NCBI GenBank assembly: GCA_003117195.1
Contig: BDSI01000099.1
Span: forward strand, 208,479 to 272,478
Direction: 5' to 3'
DNA from: Eudorina sp. 2006-703-Eu-15
Lineage: Eukaryota; Chlorophyta; Chlorophyceae; Chlamydomonadales; Volvocaceae
DNA length: 64,000 nucleotides
Shown here: piece after piece, positions 32,701 through 44,713 of the stretch
Layout of the letters: the number at the start of each line of letters is the position of its first letter
How positions within the stretch are numbered: the first letter of the stretch is position 1
Position numbers and translations under genes: made by a program
Notes under the pieces: model-generated
What the model was told of the DNA's origin: nothing
The model's database searches: none
Seen by the model: the letters and a program-made list of their open reading frames with translations, nothing else

Positions 32701-33464
32701 GTGGCCGTCCAGGATCGGGCATCGGACGCTGCGGTGTGCACCAATCTGGGAAAGTGCCGAAACCTACCTCGGGCGCCAATCCCGTGCCTCCACTGCACTG
32801 CACTGCGCAGATGTCCGTGTTCCTGGCGGGTCTGTTCGGCCTGCCGCTGGCGCTGCCCGGCTCTCAGCTCGCCAAGGCCCTGGCGGCCAAGGAGCGGCTG
32901 CTGGATGCTCTGGAGCCCGTATTGCGGGAACGACACGAGGCGATCAGTGCTGAGGTGCGGTACAGTACGGCACAGCAGTACGGCAGCCTGGGGCCTAGGT
33001 CGCCACACTGCCCGGGTGTCATCCGCTTGAAACTTAACGGATGTGGTCGTTAATGCTGTTCGGCTCGGTGCGTGTTCTTTTGCCTTGCAGGGCAGAAGTG
33101 CCTGATATGCAACTGGCGTGAACCACCGCCGTCACCACCACCCCGTGTGTTTAATGAAGAAACCCTGTGTGCGCATCTCTCTTTCTCAATCTCGCCCTCT
33201 CTCTCTCTCTCTCCCTCTCTCAATCACTCTCCCTATCTCTCTCTCTTCCTCTCTCTCTCCCACTCTCTCTCTCCCTCTCAATCTCTCCCTCTCAATCTCT
33301 CCCACTCTCTCTCTCCCTCTCAATCTCTCTCTCTCTCTCCCTCTCAATCTCTCTCTCTCCCACTCTCTCTCTCTCCCTCTCAATCTCTCTCTCTCTCCCT
33401 CCCACTCTCTCTCTCCCTCTCAATCTCTCTCTCTCTCTCACCCACTCTCTCTTTCTCACCCTCT

Positions 33465-33503
<39 letters not shown>

Positions 33504-36197
33504 GAACTGCCGGGGACATCGGGGCGGCGGTCCTCCAGTGGGAGGCATCCGGCCGGGACTTCAACAAGGCGGCGGCTCGCATGGCGGAGTCGGAGGACTT
33601 CACGCTCAACAAGGTCCAGATGCTGGGTCTGCGCGCCATCGGGTAAGCGGATGCGCGGCCGAGACCCCATCACTGAGCGAACCTTTATTGGGTTGAGGCC
33701 ACTCCCTTATGTCGCAGGGTGTTGACCGGGCTCTCTGGGGCCATGGAAACGATCCCAACCCTCGGCGCTGGGTGACCATGGGTTGGTTCCATGGGTTACA
33801 TAACTCAGTGACGCCGAGCAGGTCATGCATGGGATTCCACCGGACAGGTCCACAGGGCATGTTGGAGGACCCCTCCTGCACTGCAACTTTGGACCTCACT
33901 CTCGACCTCATCCTCAGCTGCGCACGTCGGTCGTCCGGTCGTCGTTGTGGTTCGTCTCATATGCCGTACATACACCCGCACGCACGACACCCAACACGAC
34001 CGATGCACGACCCAAGCATGGCTCGGGGTCACAGGAGGCGATGGTCGTGATCGGTTCGATGAAGGAGGCCCACGGGTCGTGCGCGCTGGCCCACGTGCAG
34101 GGCCGAGAGCCTCCGTGACACGGCCATGTCGGTGCTCCACATCGTCATGACCTCCGCCGACACCACCCGCTTCGCGCTCTTCAACACGTGGGCCCTGCTG
34201 GCGCAGCTGCCTGCCGTGCAGGACAAGGCCTACGAGGAGCAGAAGAAGGTGGGGGTAGTGTGGGCGTGGTTGGGTGAGGGATCAGGTGCAGGCGGGGGTC
34301 CGGGTGGGGCCCTCGCGATCAGCTATGGTACAGGACACCTGCTTGTTGGGCATTGGCGAGTGGCGGTTGAAGTCCACCGGTTCTTGAGGGGCCAAGTGGA
34401 GGGGGCAAGCGGCCGGGCAGGAGGCCTGGGGCTGCCGCCGGGTCGGACGGGATGCAGGAGTGCGCCCGTCCTGCGAGAGGATCCCAAGGGGCAGGAGCTC
34501 GAGGGCAGATGACCAAATGGGAACGACGCGTCGGTTGGTTCGTTGTAGCTACCGTAGCGCCAACTGGTCATCATCCCGCCGGCGCCCGGGCCCTTGGGAA
34601 AAAACGGTTCCCGCGCCGTTCGCGCCCCGTTCGCTCGTTCGGGCGGAACGCGATGCGTGTGCTACTGCGTGTGCGTAATCTGTATTGGCGGCGGTCGCGC
34701 GCATGAACACTGCCCGGCCGCAGGTGGTGGCGGAGTTCGGTCCGGAGATCAGCTTCCAGGCGCTTTCCAACATGCCCTACCTGGAGGCCGTGTTCAAGGA
34801 GGCCATGCGGATCCTGTCGGCCGTGTCCGGCGGCTTCCGCCGGTTGACCCGGGACCTCACCGTGGGCGACGTGACGCTGCCGGCGGGTGAGCGAGCGCTG
34901 TGGCCCGGGGCATCAGATGGATACCGTGGATCAAGGGAGCCCAGAACGTAGCCACCAAGGCCCCTGCTCTTGGGTTCTGATGAAGGGAGCCCATAACGTG
35001 GACACCAAGGCCCCTGCTCTTGGGTTCTGATGAAGGGAGCTCATAACGTGGACACCAAGGCCCCTGCTCTTGGGTTCTGATCTAGAGAGCTCATAACGTA
35101 GCCACCACGGCCCCTGCTCTTGGGTTCTGATCTAGAGAGCTCATAACGTAGCCACCAAGGCCCCTGCTCTTGGGTTCTGATCTAGAGAGCTCAGAACGTA
35201 GACACCAAGGCCCCTGCTCTTGGGTTCTGATCTAGAGAGCTCATAACGTAGACACCAAGGCCCCTGCTCTTGGGTTCTGATCTAGAGAGCTCAGAACGTA
35301 GACACCAAGGCCCCTGCTCTTGGGTTCTGATCTAGAGAGCTCATAACGTAGACACCAAGGCCCCTGCTCTTGGGTTCTGATCTAGAGAGCTCAGAACGTA
35401 GCCACCAAGGCCCCTGCTCTTGGGTTCTGATCTAGAGAGCTCATAACGTAGACACCAAGGCCCCTGCTCTTGGGTTCTGAAAACGAAAAATAAAGGCATG
35501 AAGGCGTGATCTGGTAATGGAAAGGGACGCAGAGGGTCCCTTAGAGAGCATTCAAGTGCGTCGAAGCACACGCATCCACTCACCTCCGCACCCACACGCA
35601 CACAACACACATACGCACTGGGTGGGCTTCTCATTAAACACATACACACTGGGCGGGTCTCTTATCTAAACACATGCATTTCTCGCGGCGTGGTTACCTT
35701 AGACACACCCACCCACGCACGAACACAGGCACGACTGTTTGGTACAACGCGTGGCTGCTTCACCAGCTGGACCCCGCGCTGTGGGACGGCGACACCTCCG
35801 GCGAGGTGGCCAGCCACATGGACTGGCACAACAACCTGGCGGGCGTCTTCCAGCCCGAGCGCTGGCTGGGGGACGAGGCTAAGCGGCCGCGCAGCTTTTA
35901 CAACTTCGGCGGTGGGGCGCACCTGTGCGCGGGGATGCAGCTGGTGCTGATGGTGGGTGGGGCTAGGTTGCGCGTGCGTTGCATGCTGGGTGTGTGGATG
36001 GGGTGGTCGGTCCCCACCTGGGTGATGGTGCGTCCACCTGGTCAAAGCTACGGCGTGGAAGGCTAGGCTGAGTGGCGGGTCGGTTGTCCTGGGGCGTGAT
36101 GTTGGGTCGGAGGTACCGTACCGCGGGTGTGTGTGTGTGTAAAAGATAACTGAGTCGCGAGAAGTGAAGTCCAGCGTAATAGTGGAGTAATTGTGTT

Positions 36198-36245
<48 letters not shown>

Positions 36246-36600
36246 TAGATGGAGACCATGTGCCGTCTGCTGACAGGTGGTGGAGATGGAGACCCGCGCG
36301 CTCAGCACTACCTGTCCACTCTCCCAACGTTCAGCTCTGACAGCAGCGCAGCTTAAATCTGTCTACCAATTCCTACCTCCCAACTTCTTCTTGGTTATTC
36401 AAACCCCGACCGTCTCCGCGACCTGATTACGTCGACAGGAGGAGAAGCTGCTGCTGGCGATGCTGCTGCGGCGGCACCGCTTGGAGCTGGAGGTGCCGGA
36501 CATGCTCGCGCGCGCGGAGAAGTTCCCCATCTACAAGCCCGTCAAGGGCACGGACGGCGTGCGCCTGCTGCCCCGCGAGGAGCCCATCCCCTGGGCCTGA
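29785..36600 (+). CDS. Cytochrome P450 monooxygenase, tandem gene A
   Basis: Eleven exons: 29785-30035, 30107-30124, 30596-30767, 31598-31723, 32383-32475, 32811-32954, 33539-33642, 34101-34248, 34724-34886, 35729-35952, 36439-36600; 534 residues. An N-terminal membrane anchor (WLATAAAASLIAFFVL) precedes the proline hinge RLPGPWWTIPFFGETIEL, which predicts an ER-bound monooxygenase. I-helix SADTT (321-325; Thr324), K-helix ExxR Glu378-Arg381, PERW (449-452) and heme loop FGGGAHLCAG with Cys473 are all present. The layout (short hinge, RYGRVFRVSLLG, FGxGxHxCxG) resembles the CYP85-clan/CYP26/CYP120 type, but the family is not assigned and the substrate is unknown. The I-helix Gly is replaced by Ser. 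Intron 1 starts with GC (AAAAG then GCAAGT). Intron 6 holds a CT array and intron 9 an 11-copy minisatellite. It lies 2.2 kb before paralogue B. Confidence 0.9.
33180..33500. repeat. CT-rich simple repeat in intron 6 of P450 gene A
   Basis: About 320 bases of CTCTCT with regular CAATCT and CCACT interruptions. It runs up to about 40 bases before the exon 7 acceptor, so it acts as a very long polypyrimidine tract. Long Leu/Ser frames across it are artefacts. Confidence 0.95.
34931..35480. repeat. 50-base minisatellite, 11 copies, in intron 9 of P450 gene A
   Basis: Eleven head-to-tail units, each containing AAGGCCCCTGCTCTTGGGTT and ending in CTGATCTAGA or CTGATGAAGG. The first three units carry GATGAAGG and later ones GATCTAGA, which shows expansion from the right-hand variant. 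The units are contiguous with no unique spacers. Confidence 0.95.
36128..36241. repeat. (GT)n microsatellite in intron 10 of P450 gene A
   Basis: Two GT runs, the second about 55 bases long, are separated by a short unique stretch. No coding content. Confidence 0.9.
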
Positions 36601-38788
36601 GCTCTCGTGCGCTCTCGGCCCCTCGTGATGTCCCTTCGCTTTCGCGGTGAGCGTGCTAGCATGGACGGTGTACGCGTTGCGCGCATCGGTATAAGGCGGC
36701 CACCTGCACATGCTGCCCCTGGAGCTGCTGCGGACGGTCCCCTGATAAGGATGGATAATGGGTGGATCGGGACCAGGGGGGGCTATATCCCGGACCGGGG
36801 CGGGGCCTGCACCGGGGGGCCTATAGACAGCGACGGTAATGATGTCTTGGATGGTTTCCAAACAACTGAAAGGAGCACCCCGCAGACAGGAAGACAGAAA
36901 ATACGGAGTGGGGTGCGATGAGGGCGGGCGGCGAGCGGCAATCGGCAGCTGCAGGCACCGGTACAATGTCGTACATTTGTACAGATAGATATGCCCATGC
37001 GTGCGCATGCGTGTGTGTTTGAGGATGTGCGCCGCGGTCGGGGCGCCTGGATGCGTCCGAGGGGCGTTTGAAGGACCTACCAGAACTGCGGCGATCTTCT
37101 GGTTGTGGATTTTAGGGCCGAAGCAGGGGCGATGCAATTATTTCATGTATCTGTGAATCCGCTCGTCCTTGGGCACATGCATGGACATGGCTGTGTGTGC
37201 ATCCACGCGGTGCGTTGTGGAGTTGGGTTTGGGGGGGCCACGCATGCTGCTGCGGGGGAACTCATCCATTCGTACGACAAGGCGTCCCGGCTGGCAGCGA
37301 AGGTTTTACCTTCGGCGTATTTCCATGTGTTGCACCTTGCAAAGCGAGCGGTCAGCAGCGCCGGTGGGAGCGCGTGATATGTACATATACGATCGATACA
37401 GTAGGTTCGTGGTTGATGTGCATGGTCGCATGCTTGCATTTCGAAACGGGGTACACATGATCGACTAGGTTCACGGCGCCCTATTGCGGTGCGGTGCGAG
37501 GCAGGGTGGCCGTGCGTGTTTCGATGACTGGACGGCACTCCCGGGTCACGGCAGCCCTCCGGTTTCCGTTTGGCGATTACCCGTTCGTTGTTGTTTGAAA
37601 GTGGGTGGGTGAGACGGCTGCGTTGATGCCAGGAGCCAAGGGCGCATGTGGAAGAAATTTCGATGTGGACCAGCAAAACTGCTTCGGCCGTGAGGTGAAT
37701 CGGATTTACCATGATGTTGGATCTTGAAATGCAGGGACTGCTGGTGATTACGGCGTGGATTGTCATGCGGATTGTTGCTTGCCAACGAAGCAGTCGCCGT
37801 ACAGAATAGGCAGTACGGTAAGGCGGTGTCGGCCGCCTGTTGCCTTTCTCGCGGCCCTGCGGCAAGCGGAGGTCATTTTCGTTTCCGCCGCTTGCACCAG
37901 CTATGCACCACGCAACGTCTAAGCCCGCCCAGACTGTGTACCAGCCACACACGCAGGTCCTGGCAGCAGGAGCCTGGCAGAGTTTGACGTCTCGCTTGCG
38001 GCATCGATCTCTGCCATGCGGCGGACAGGCAGCACGTAATAGCAGAGGTAGCAGATGGCGCACGGGGGTCCAATGTAACATCTTTAATGAAGACGTGGCA
38101 ATTGCGCTGACCAGGGCAGACCATTACTGCAGGTATGGAATCGCCACCATTGTGTGTGGGTGGTTGTGCTGGCAGTTCTGGTTCCCCTCCTGTTCCACGT
38201 GACGTTTTGCAGCGGGGCTGCCTCCTCGTTGCTTCGGTAGGGTGGCGGGGCGCCGCTGGGGTTCCTCCGGGCAGGTAGGCACCGATGACCCCCACAAGGT
38301 CCGCTGCACCATTCATTCACTCATCGCCGTTACAAAGCTAATCCACCTAGCTCTTACTTGCCAGCCCGCAGCTTGCTCGTCCAAAGCCAAGCCCACCGTA
38401 CGTACGGAGTCGGACCAATCAAGGGGCGGGGCCTGGACCTCACGGCTAGTCAAGTGCGATCGCGGACGTCAAGGAAGGGCCGCTGGCTGTATGTGAGTGA
38501 TGCATGAAAGACCAAAACCAATAACAACCACTCAGCACTCGCGGCTGACTCCTTTGGCGGATTTGCCCGTAATTCGGTCTTAGGCGAGGAGACCGGCTTC
38601 CGTTCGGCCGTCATGTATACATCATCCGTAATCTGGATTCATCGTAGCCGATGGTTATGCCGGTTATGCCATTCGTTGGACGACCAATCAATACGTTCCT
38701 TGTGTCGAAACGTGTGCCCATTGTAATAATTATTCTCGCATTCGCTGTTAAGACATGTGAGGGGCAGATCAGTGGCGACTGACGAGCC
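36601..38788. other. Intergenic region between P450 genes A and B
   Basis: About 2.2 kb with no exon that I can support. It includes two dispersed-repeat matches (38060-38095 and 38280-38324). The remainder should contain the 3' UTR of gene A and the promoter of gene B, but no signal was identified with confidence. Confidence 0.4.
38280..38324 (+). repeat. Dispersed CACCGATGACC..GGTCCGCTG element, copy
   Basis: CACCGATGACCCCC, AGGTCCGCTG and CATTCATTCACTCAT align with the copy at 50207-50255. A further partial copy (GGGGGTCCAATGTAACATCT then TTAATGAA) lies at about 38060-38095. Confidence 0.5.
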
Positions 38789-41700
38789 ATGGAGGTGACC
38801 CCTCTGATAGGCCCGACAAATGGCGCGACCCACGGGCCGCTGCCATGGCTGGTGACCCTGACGGCCGGCCTGCTCCTGGTCGCATTCCTGCTCAAACAAA
38901 TATCTGGCGGGAAGCGTGTGCCGGGGCCTTGGCTCAGCATTCCGGTGCTGGGTCAGACGCTCGAGATGAAGCTCTCGGACCCCGCGCACTTCGTCTGGAG
39001 CAGGTGCGTGGGCCCGTTGAGTTCTTAGGTATTGTGCGACAGCTTGCCAAGCACGTTGCTCTTCACGAATGCCTATAGTTATGTGAGTTGTTTTCTTTCG
39101 GCGCAATAACTGAATGATTGCGCTTGCTGCCTTCGTTGTCTGTCACCGGCGCTGAGCCCCAGGTACCAGCGCTATGGCAGGTGAGCGAGAGCGGCCTCGA
39201 GGGAGACCAGCACCGGCTGACAGGCTGACAGGCACCTGCAGCAGCACCTGCACCTGCACCTGCAAGCGGTCCCGCATTATTGCTTGCAAGCAGCGCGCGT
39301 GAGGGCGGCTGTGCGGCCGCCCGTCAGCCCGCGTGCCGCCTTAGGCCCGTCAACGTGCTTCAATGTACGGCCGGCACGCCAAGCAACCGCGCTGGCTACT
39401 TGGTTGAACAGAACCACCCACCATCGCTCTCTAACCCCCAGGGGGCGGTGACGCTACGTCCAAGCAGTGGCGCTGCGTACCCTTTTAGCAAGGCGGCGGT
39501 GCTGTCACACTGTACGCACGCGTCACTCACTGCCGACTCCGCCGCATGTCGCCCGGCGTGATGCAGATGTGGCCCATACCATAGCGTTTTCCCTCTGCCT
39601 GCCTGCCTGCCTGCCTGCCTCCCCGCCTGCCTGTCCAGCACTCTAAGCTGCGTGTGGGTGCGGCGCAATGCGGGGGATCAGACCCCTGGGTGGGGTACGC
39701 ACCGAGGATCCCTATGTTGCGTCCGCTGTATCCATTCATCCTGGAACATCCGGGATCTTACGCCTCTTGGCACCGCATGCAGGGTGTTCCGCGTCAGCCT
39801 GCTGGGTCTGGATACGGTCCTGGTGGCGGACCTGGCGGCGCTGCGGCCCCTGCTCAGCGACCAGGGGGGCCTGTTCACGCTGCCCGTGCCCAGCTTCACC
39901 AGCCTCATGGGCTCCTACGTCATCCAGGACAAGCTGCAGCTACACGGGCCATGGGTGCGTGTGTGTGTTTATAGAGAAGCCCACCCAGAACCGCCGGGTG
40001 CGTGTGTGTGTGGGGGGGTGGGGGTGGGGGGTGGGGGTGTGTCTGCGTGCGTGGGGCTGGCCGGCCCTTGCGCCTGTGCGGCGCCTGGGCGGGACCGAGA
40101 CGGGGCATGCATGTACGTATTTATGGGGCCCTGTCGGCAACAAAGTTCCCAAGGCCCAAGCGCCCAACCCGCCCGCAGTTAAGGAAGTCGCGGGGCAGAT
40201 CAAGCTGGGCCATCAGAGTAGGACACGGGAACCCACCGTTGCTCCCGTCATCAAAATCAGCTACTACTTCCCCGCCTCCGGCTACCCCGCCCCCGGCTTC
40301 CCCAAACTGCCGCTTCCGCAACCGCTGCTACTCCCCGCGGTTATCAACAGCGCAAGCTCTTTCTGGCGGCAGCGAGCGGGGGCGGCCTCAAGGCGCTGCT
40401 GCCCCAGATCAAGGATATCATGGAGGAGCATGTACGGCAGTGGGAGAGCCAGGGCCGCGTTGAGATCTTCCAGGCGGTGGGTGAAAGCGCGCATTGCTGG
40501 TCATCAGCGAGGGGCAGCAGCAGGGGCGGAGGGGCCAGAAACCCGCCCGGGGCGGAGGGGCCAGAAACCCGCCCGGTAGCGAGCGCGTCACCACAACCGT
40601 TGCGTCTAGCGGTCAGATGCGGTTGCGCCGGCCGCGGGAAATAAGCAGACAGAGGTTCGTCGTCGATTCGTGCGCTCGGGTACCTATGGGGCCTCGTGCC
40701 GCCACCAATGAGAAACCGTGGCGCCTAAATAAACCCAATGGAACCAAACCAAACCATCCGGGGAACGACACAGGTGGACCGAACCTGAAATCCCCATTGC
40801 ACACACGCGCGCACAGAGTCAAGGATTCCGTATTCTGGCCCCGAGTCACGCAGCTGCTGAAGTCCTGAGCTGCTTTGGTTTTATTGTTGTTTCCAGCTGT
40901 ACACCCCCGTGCGCTTCGAATTCCTGTGTTGGGCGGGGTCCTTGCTGCGGGCCCGCCGCAACTGCAGTCCATGGCTCCTCCGTACATCGTCATTCCTGCT
41001 GGGCTGCGCTTGCAGGCCCGGCGCTTGGGTCTGGATCTCGGAATCGCCATCACGGGAGTCGACCTGGAGGGAAAGGGACTTGACATGGGCTGGTTCAAGG
41101 AGCAGGTGGGGACCTTGCTTGAGGGCGGGCTGCGCGCGTCTCGTGTACGTTTGCGGCAATTACTTAGTTGCGGGGCAGGGTTGGAGTGGGTTGCCCTACT
41201 AAGCAGCGCAGATAGAAACACGCCGCCGCCGCCTGCGCGAGTGCGCCGTAGCCGCGTTTCACTTACGGTGTATCCGCCGCGGATCGGCCCCTCGGGAATG
41301 TAACACTGGGAAGCTCGCTTCTCAGCTTTTCAGCGTCGTCTGGATGCTAGAGCCCCCCTCGCTTTCTGCCTCCATCCACGGCTGTTGGAGTTGCCTACCT
41401 CGGGCGCGGATCCCGCGCCTCCACTGCACTGCCCCGCGCAGATGTCCGTGTTCCTGGCGGGTCTGTTCGGCCTGCCGCTGGCGCTGCCCGGCTCTCAGCT
41501 CGCCAAGGCCCTGGCGGCCAAGGAGCGGCTGCTGGACGCCTTGGAGCCCGTCGTAAAGGCGCGACATGACGCCTTCCATGCCGAGGTACGATACTGTACG
41601 ACAACATATGGCACATTGCACGGACGTGTACGGTGCCATTGGTGCTCTAGTGGGCAGATCATCGGTGTGGGGATCGGTTTGACCGCATGCGGTTTAATTT

Positions 41701-44700
41701 GTTCGACGTGTCCGCGGGGATGTACGGCAACTGTTGTCATTCAAGGGATTCTAAGAGTCGACAACCTATGCGAACGTTGTACAGGACGGTGTGCGGAAGT
41801 GTTTGTCTTGACCCGTCGACCCGGCGTTCTGTCTGGCGCGCCGTACGGCGTGTGCGTCGCGTGTGACCTGTACGGCAGGGCATGCAGGGCAGGCAGTTCA
41901 AAACCATCCTCCCTTCTTTATCCTCACAGTGGCAGGACTGCGGTGCGGACTTCGCGGCGGCCGTGGAGCGCATGTACGAGTCTGCGCGGCCGGTCACGAT
42001 CAGCAATGTCCAGATGCTGGGCTTCCACGGCTTAGGGTGAGCGGTCGGTCCGGCGCCAGGTTGGTCCGGTCCAGGAGTTCCCGTTGACCGCCCCTGACGG
42101 CCTGCCTGACTCGTTAGCGGCTGGAAGCCCTGAAACACGACCGGGGACTGCTACGGACGCGAATGACGCACGGGTCGTTGTGCATGGCAACGGCTATAGG
42201 ACTGCGCGCTGCGCCAGGGCGGATCCCCTGGTGCATACATGGCGGCACATGCAGGGTTGGCTGGTATTTCCCCTGTGAGCACGCGGAGCGTGGGAATGTA
42301 CGGCGTGCCCCTCCACTGGTAGAGCTGCACACGCTCACACATGCTCGCACACACGCACCACTCCGTGTGCACATGGCCCAAACTTTGTCTATCGGACACA
42401 CGCCCGTAGCTAGTCAAACATGCGACATGATCGACCCACGGGTTACGAAGCCTTGAAGTTGCCGAGCCGAGCGCATGAACATGACCGCACTTGGCGCCGA
42501 GCGCATGAACATGACCGCACTTGGCGCCGAGCGCATGAACATGACCGCACTTGCCGCCGAGCGCATGAACACGACCGTACTTACTTGGCACTTACGATAT
42601 TATTCTTAATGTTTGTACAGTGGACCCCGCGGGTCCTCGCTGACAGCGGTATGCGGATCACAGCCGGGCGGGGCAAACGGTATCATCAACGGGACTGCTC
42701 ATGCCGCCCTCCTCGCGGCCCCCCTCATGCGGCATGTATGCAGGGCGCAGGAGGTGCGGGACAGCGCCATGTCCATCCTGCACAGCGTCATGGCGGCGGC
42801 CGACACCACCCGCTTCTCGCTGCTCAACACGTGGGCCCTTCTGGCGCAGCTGCCTGCCGTCCAGGACAAGATCTACGAGGAGCAAAAGAAGGTGGGTGCG
42901 GAAGGAGCAATTTGGTTTCAGCCGGGATGCATGCCGGGGTTACGTACAGATCCATTACCTGGGGGGGCCGGGGGAGGCGTAGCCGGACTGCAGTTACCGT
43001 ATTGGCAGACAAATGTGATTTCCTTGGGCAGCAGGGCGACGTGCGGTAGGCGCACTCCCGATTTCCTGTGCATGTCAACCGATGTGGTGATACATATGAA
43101 TGAACATTAACCCATATCACCACGACCGATCGATGTGGTGACATGTTTGCAAGAGCGTGACATGCATGGGAAGACACGACGCGATGGCTTGTACGGACTT
43201 GCCCCGGAATCTGTGGTGCCTGTGTGGTCGCAGGTAATGGCGGAGTTCGGCCCGGAGGTCGGCTTCCGTGCCCTGACGAGCATGCCGTACCTGGAAGCCG
43301 TGTTCAAGGAGGCCATGCGAGTCCTGCCCTCCACCTCGGGCGGCTTCCGACGGCTGACCCGGGACCTCACCGTGGGCGACGTGACGCTGCCGGCGGGTGA
43401 GCGAGCGCTGTGAAGACCAGCCAGCAGCAAGCGGTGGCGGCCCTGTCTGCCTGACTCTGCCGGCGAAATAGGACCCTGCCGGCCGGCCGTGCCTGTCCAC
43501 AACGCTAGGCCTCGCTTGAAGTTATTATTATCAAAGATGTTGCAGTGGACCCCGCGGGTCATCGGTAATTGCTGCAGCCTCCTCCCCAGGGGATGAGTTG
43601 TTCCATGCGTTCGCGGACTGTTGCCGACTGGGGTGCATTGTTACGGCCCTGCTTAGGTTTTCAGGGTTCGATTGGCCGTGGCCGTCTGCCGTGACAACAT
43701 TTATTGTACCGGACCAAGTACGACATGGTCGGCAGTACGACCCTCACAGATACCGAGCAGATCTCATTGTGGGTCTCCTCGCCTCGATTCCACCACATCC
43801 TTGCGCCTGGCCCTGGGCAGGCACCGTCGTCTGGTACCCCACCCTGCTGCTCCACATGCTGGACCCCGTTCTGTGGGACGGCGACACCCGCTGCGCCCTG
43901 CCCCGCCACATGGACTGGCGCAACAACCTGGAGGGCGTGTTCCAGCCCGAGCGCTGGCTGGGGGACGAGGCCAAGCGGCCGCGCAGCTTCTACGCCTTCG
44001 GGTCTGGGGCCCATCAGTGCGCGGGAATGCAGCTGGTGCTGATGGTGGGTCGCAAGGTCTCATTGGTTTTGCCGGGCTGGGCGGATGGTCGGGTGTTTAC
44101 AGAAGAGACCCGCCCGACCCAAACCAAGTGTCAACATACTAATTGTGGTAACATCCTTCATAGTAATAATGATGTTAATATTATGGTCGGGTGTTTATAT
44201 GTGCACGTCGTCGTCGGCATCCGGCACGCTGGCGGGATCATGTGTGTACGGGTAAGGATACGCAGTGCAGTTTCGAGCGCTGCTCCGTTTCTTTGGTGCT
44301 CTAGAGAAACCATGCGGAACAATGCCGTTGATGCCGTACTTGTGTCCGTACAGCGGTTCACGCAGCGGGCCTCTGTTGGTTCTCCGGCCAGGTTGCGCAG
44401 CGGATACCGCCCACATGCAGCGCCCTCATCCGGTGAATTCACGGAATGAGGCGACCGCATGCGTACATGCCCAGGTCGCCGTGTCCCGTTGGCCTGAGCG
44501 CCGCCCTGTGCTCCCTGTGCCGCCGTACCCGCCCCGCCCCGCCCAGCGCAGGAGATCAAGCTGTTGCTGGCGCGGATCATGCGACGCCACCGGCTGGCGC
44601 TGGAGGTGCCGGACATGCTGCACCGCGCGAACCTGTTCCCGTTCATTACGCCGGTCAAGGGCACGGACGGCGTGCGGCTGCTGCCGCGTGAGGATCCCCT

Positions 44701-44713
44701 GCCCTGGGAGTGA
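38789..44713 (+). CDS. Cytochrome P450 monooxygenase, tandem gene B
   Basis: Eleven exons: 38789-39003, 39163-39180, 39783-39954, 40351-40476, 41016-41105, 41442-41585, 41930-42036, 42744-42891, 43234-43396, 43821-44044, 44552-44713; 522 residues. The start ATG gives MEVTPLIG, then a membrane helix (LVTLTAGLLLVAFLL) and hinge RVPGPWLSIPVLGQTLEM. I-helix AAADTT (Asp311, Thr312), ExxR Glu366-Arg369, PERW and heme loop FGSGAHQCAG with Cys461 are intact. Unlike the other three genes, intron 1 has a normal GTGCGT donor. The residues after the microexon (LGLDTVLVADLAALRPLL) differ most from A, C and D, so substrate recognition may differ. The last exon ends in PLPWE and, with the 3' flank, is nearly identical to gene C, suggesting sequence exchange. 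Substrate unknown. Confidence 0.9.
42468..42587. repeat. 30-base tandem repeat in intron 7 of P450 gene B
   Basis: Four units of GCGCATGAACATGACCGCAC followed by TTGGCGCCGA; the last unit is diverged. Intronic. Confidence 0.85.
42608..42644 (-). repeat. Dispersed GACCCCGCGGGTC element, copy
   Basis: AATGTTTGTACAGTGGACCC then CGCGGGTCCTCGCTGAC, similar to 43521-43568. It lies in intron 7 of gene B, about 100 bases before exon 8. Confidence 0.5.
43521..43568 (-). repeat. Dispersed GACCCCGCGGGTC element, copy
   Basis: GTTATTATTATCAAAGATGT, then TGCAGTGGACCCCGCGGGTC, then ATCGGTAA. The best match is 17803-17845. It lies in intron 9 of gene B. Confidence 0.6.

Noticed and set aside
33072..33725. 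Leu/Ser-rich reading frames of 100-217 codons
   Set aside because: They translate the CT array of intron 6; the real exon 7 starts at 33539 in a frame fixed by three paralogues.
34931..35480. CRISPR-like repeat array
   Set aside because: The 50-base units are contiguous without unique spacers and lie in a eukaryotic intron; this is a minisatellite.
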